DNA of 45,314 nucleotides from Lachnospiraceae bacterium. Its GTDB lineage: Bacteria > Bacillota > Clostridia > Lachnospirales > Lachnospiraceae. Of the stretch, positions 43,299 to 45,314 are shown one piece after another. The position numbers and the translations under genes are program-made. The DNA lies in contig JAQVCW010000028.1 of the NCBI GenBank assembly GCA_028689585.1, positions 3,247-48,560 of the forward strand. Reading direction: 5' to 3'. The stretch's first letter is position 1. Every line of letters begins with the position of its first letter. Under the pieces are notes generated by a model. It searched no databases. It was not told where the DNA came from and saw only the letters and a list, made by a program, of their open reading frames with translations.

Positions 43299-44480
43299 TC
43301 AGGCGGCTTTGATCTCGCCTGCTTTGGTCAGCGCGGTCTTGGTGATTACCGGGCCGATCAATTCATAAATGACAGTACCGCACAGAATGACCGCACGGAT
43401 CTGTTCCCCATAGGCGGGAACCACCTGCATGGCAATACTGGAAAGGCCAATGGCCACACCGGCCTGGGGGATCAGCGTAAAGCCAAGCCATTTTTGAACC
43501 ACCGGTTCTGTATGGGAAATCCTGGAGCCGATGCTGCTTCCCAGAATTTTGCCTATCATACGGAAAATAATGTAAATGATACCCACGACACCCACGGTCG
43601 GAATTATGTATATATTCAGGTCTGCACCTGAAATCATAAAGAAAAGCATGAACAGCGGCGGAGTAACCCGGTCCACCTGCTCAAATACTTTATCAGCCTC
43701 GTTTGACAGATTGACAAACGCAGCACTCATGACCATGCAGGCCAGCAGAGATGAAAATCCTGCAATATCGCAGATGCCTTCGCATAAGAATACAAAGGCA
43801 ATGGCAGCGGAGAGACGGTTGCCCCGGCTATGGTAAAACTTTGGCAGAAAGGCCAGAATCACACCAAGTATTCCTCCAAAGACAATGGCCCCTCCGATTT
43901 CGTAGAGCGGATCCAGCATTGTAAGCAAAAAATTGGTCTCGCTGCCGGCAGTCAGTGCTTTGGCGACAGCTACAGAAATACCAAAAGCCATCAGTGCGGT
44001 GGCATCATCGATAGCGACCACCGGAAGCAGAGTTTTGGTTACCGGGCCATCCGCTTTGTACTGCCGGATCACCATCAGCGTGGCAGCCGGTGCGGTGGCA
44101 GCGGCGATGGCCCCCAGGCACAGAGAAAACGGAACACTGTGACCGGTTGCGATCAGAGCGGCATCCACTGCAAAAACAGCCATAAATGATTCAAAGATGG
44201 CGATGACAATAGGCGCCTTTCCGATTTTCTTTAAATAGCTGAGTTTAAATTCGCCGCCAATGGAAAAGGCGATAAAGCCCAGGGCCATTTCAGAAATAAT
44301 ATCAAAATGGGAAACTACTTCGGCCGGGATGAGCTTCAGGCAGCAGGGCCCGATGATGATGCCTATGATCAGATAGCCGGTTACATTGGGCAGTTTTATC
44401 TGCTTTACAATCTTGCCAGCAATCAGACAGGCGATGATACAGATTGCAAGGTAGGTGAGAGTGTTTAAATTCAAATTCAC
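43299..44480 (-). CDS. CPA2-family cation/proton antiporter
   Basis: The 393-residue membrane protein has about twelve hydrophobic segments and resembles the transport domain of KefB/GerN-type antiporters: LPNVTGYLIIGIIIGP, MALGFIAFSIGGEFKLSYLK, ATAPAATLMVIRQYKADGPV, LPVVAIDDATALMAFG (with the ion-binding acidic pair) and FTLIPQAGVAIGLSS. It would exchange sodium or potassium for protons. It lacks the cytoplasmic TrkA-N/RCK domain of many relatives. The start is GTG at 44480, overlapping the TGA of the small upstream gene as GTGA, so the two are translationally coupled. Confidence 0.9.
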   Translation of the reverse strand: MNLNLNTLTYLAICIIACLIAGKIVKQIKLPNVTGYLIIGIIIGPCCLKLIPAEVVSHFDIISEMALGFIAFSIGGEFKLSYLKKIGKAPIVIAIFESFMAVFAVDAALIATGHSVPFSLCLGAIAAATAPAATLMVIRQYKADGPVTKTLLPVVAIDDATALMAFGISVAVAKALTAGSETNFLLTMLDPLYEIGGAIVFGGILGVILAFLPKFYHSRGNRLSAAIAFVFLCEGICDIAGFSSLLACMVMSAAFVNLSNEADKVFEQVDRVTPPLFMLFFMISGADLNIYIIPTVGVVGIIYIIFRMIGKILGSSIGSRISHTEPVVQKWLGFTLIPQAGVAIGLSSIAMQVVPAYGEQIRAVILCGTVIYELIGPVITKTALTKAGEIKAA

Positions 44481-44827
44481 AGTGTTTCACCAAGCCCTTC
44501 TACGAAAGTAACCGGAACTGAGAACATAACGGCAGTGTTTGGCTGGCTCAAATCCCCCAGCACGTTCCGGATAATCTGCCGTGTTTTTTGCACATCTTCA
44601 TCTTTCAGGACGAACAGCATGGTTTTGCAGCTTTCTTTTGTGCCATCCTCGTCATTGATCACTTTGCGGAGCATACTGAACATGGGAAGGTCATCCAGAT
44701 TGCCCAGTACGTTTGCCATACCGGTGCTGTCGATGATGGTACCTCCGTGAACGCCTCCCTGGGCCAGCGCCCGAATCAGATCGTTTACAAAATCTACTTT
44801 TTTCAATATTAATATTAATAATTGCAT
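44477..44827 (-). CDS. PII-like small signalling protein, partner of the antiporter
   Basis: The 116-residue protein begins MQLLILILKKVDFVNDLIRA, then GGVHGGTIIDSTGMANVLG, and later KTMLFVLKDEDVQKTRQIIR: the strand-helix-strand pattern of a ferredoxin-like PII/ACT-type subunit, where GGxxGGTIIDS is like the start of PII proteins. The long T-loop and its modified tyrosine are not seen. PII-like trimers bind nucleotides and regulate transporters. Its coupling to an antiporter lacking its own regulatory domain suggests it is that regulator. AAAGGAGGA precedes the ATG at 44827. An unrelated ferredoxin-like protein remains possible. Confidence 0.7.
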   Translation of the reverse strand: MQLLILILKKVDFVNDLIRALAQGGVHGGTIIDSTGMANVLGNLDDLPMFSMLRKVINDEDGTKESCKTMLFVLKDEDVQKTRQIIRNVLGDLSQPNTAVMFSVPVTFVEGLGETL

Positions 44828-44858
44828 ATGTATGATTCCTCCTTTTTTCTCAAAATAT

Positions 44859-44888
44859 ATTATAGGAACAGCAGACGGAAAAAGTCAA
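44859..44888 (-). promoter_or_regulatory. Promoter of the PII-like/antiporter operon
   Basis: On the minus strand TTGACT (44888-44883) and a perfect TATAAT (44864-44859) are spaced by 18 bp. The start would lie near 44852, about 25 bases before the ATG. Confidence 0.8.
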
Positions 44889-44931
44889 TGAGCAGGGACG
44901 CAAATTTCGCGTAAAATTAAAAATAATTACA

Positions 44932-45198
44932 GTTCAGCTTTGGAATGAGGACGCTTTCCGGGTGGCTGCCCAAGGTATGCCCCAGGTGCTGTTTCGAAAG
45001 CCAAGAGCATCTAAGGGTTCCGCAAGGTGTTCCAAAAGCAGGAATTGGGAGCCATAACTCACCTTCGGTTCAAACAAATGACTCCCAATTCCTATGGAAC
45101 ATCTTGTGGAACCCAAGATGCTTAGTCTTTCTGCAAATGCACCTGCGGCATACCTGGGGCAGCCGCCCAAAAGCTGTGCGTCAAGTGAAAAGCTGAAC
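44932..45198. repeat. 267-bp imperfect foldback (long inverted repeat) element
   Basis: The two halves are reverse complements over nearly their full length: GTTCAGCTTT at 44932 pairs with AAAGCTGAAC ending at 45198, and inner blocks such as GGTATGCC, AGCATCT, GGGTTCC, TGTTCC and AGGAATTGGGAG pair in order. Several differences between arms are G-U compatible (for example GGGTGGCTG against its partner), others are mismatches or small gaps. No long frame is protein-like. It may be a MITE-type element or a gene for a long hairpin RNA. No clear target-site duplication was found at the ends. Confidence 0.75.
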
Positions 45199-45285
45199 CA
45201 ATGTCATTTAGATAACTTGCGGTTGCGAGGCACTATTTTAACAAAAATGGAGATACGGAATAAAACCCTCTGAACCAGGGGTGGG

Positions 45286-45314
45286 ATGACAAAAAAAGAA
45301 CGTCTCTTATTAAC
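45286..45314 (+). CDS. Possible start of a gene cut by the window edge
   Basis: ATG at 45286 follows AGGGGTGGG and opens a frame MTKKERLLL that runs off the window. Nine codons are too few for identification. The 87 bases between the foldback element and this ATG show no clear promoter. Confidence 0.3.

Overview
The window looks like chromosomal DNA of an anaerobic, probably gut-associated clostridium of the Lachnospiraceae type. This is inferred from strong AGGAGG ribosome sites, sigma-A promoters of Firmicutes style, moderate G+C, several hybrid histidine kinases of the kind expanded in Lachnospiraceae, a stand-alone flagellin-methylase homologue and a JetABCD set of the Firmicutes type. 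No rRNA or tRNA gene was found.

Layout. (1) Positions 2-1609 are the distal part of a CRISPR array with type I-C-like repeats; its leader and cas genes must lie left of the window. Beside it, after a 362-base region rich in hairpins and repeats, is a four-gene SMC-type plasmid-defence operon, jetABCD (Wadjet; 1972-8501). Together they form a defence island. (2) 8671-10908 encodes an unusual GNAT acetyltransferase / 18-bp-repeat linker / DbpA-type DEAD-box helicase fusion. (3) 11208-20846 is a ten-gene sugar operon: TIM-barrel epimerase, LacI repressor, RbsD-like pyranase, a second sugar permease, RbsB-A-C ABC importer, ThuA-like protein, medium-chain dehydrogenase and an AKR-like barrel. It has no sugar kinase, and two palindromes precede it as candidate LacI operators. 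(4) 20970-23222 holds a membrane-anchored XRE regulator on the minus strand, then a metal-dependent cyclase and a PD-(D/E)XK nuclease-like protein.

(5) 23475-29623 is a signalling operon: a 1232-residue GAF/multi-PAS hybrid kinase with a vestigial C-terminal GGDEF-like domain, a cobalamin-binding sensor carrying the W-x9-EH signature of CarH-type B12 photoreceptors, and a hybrid kinase without a sensor domain that overlaps the B12 gene by 25 bases. (6) 29754-34504 carries a FliB-like protein, a MATE exporter, a YtcJ-type amidohydrolase and thioredoxin. (7) 34640-40676 carries a third hybrid kinase, a REC/degenerate-GGDEF/EAL phosphodiesterase and a second MATE exporter. (8) 40820-43114 is a methionine ABC importer (metNIQ) whose ATPase lacks the usual C-terminal regulatory domain. 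(9) On the minus strand, 44827-43299 encodes a PII-like small protein translationally coupled to a CPA2 cation/proton antiporter. (10) 44932-45198 is a 267-bp imperfect foldback element of unknown nature, followed by a possible gene start cut by the window edge.

The strongest leads for new biology are the B12-sensor/kinase pair, the acetyltransferase-helicase fusion, the PII-like/antiporter pair, the kinase-less sugar operon, the foldback element, and a CRISPR repeat variant that falls at the expected Cas5 processing site. All functional statements come from reading motifs; no database search was run.
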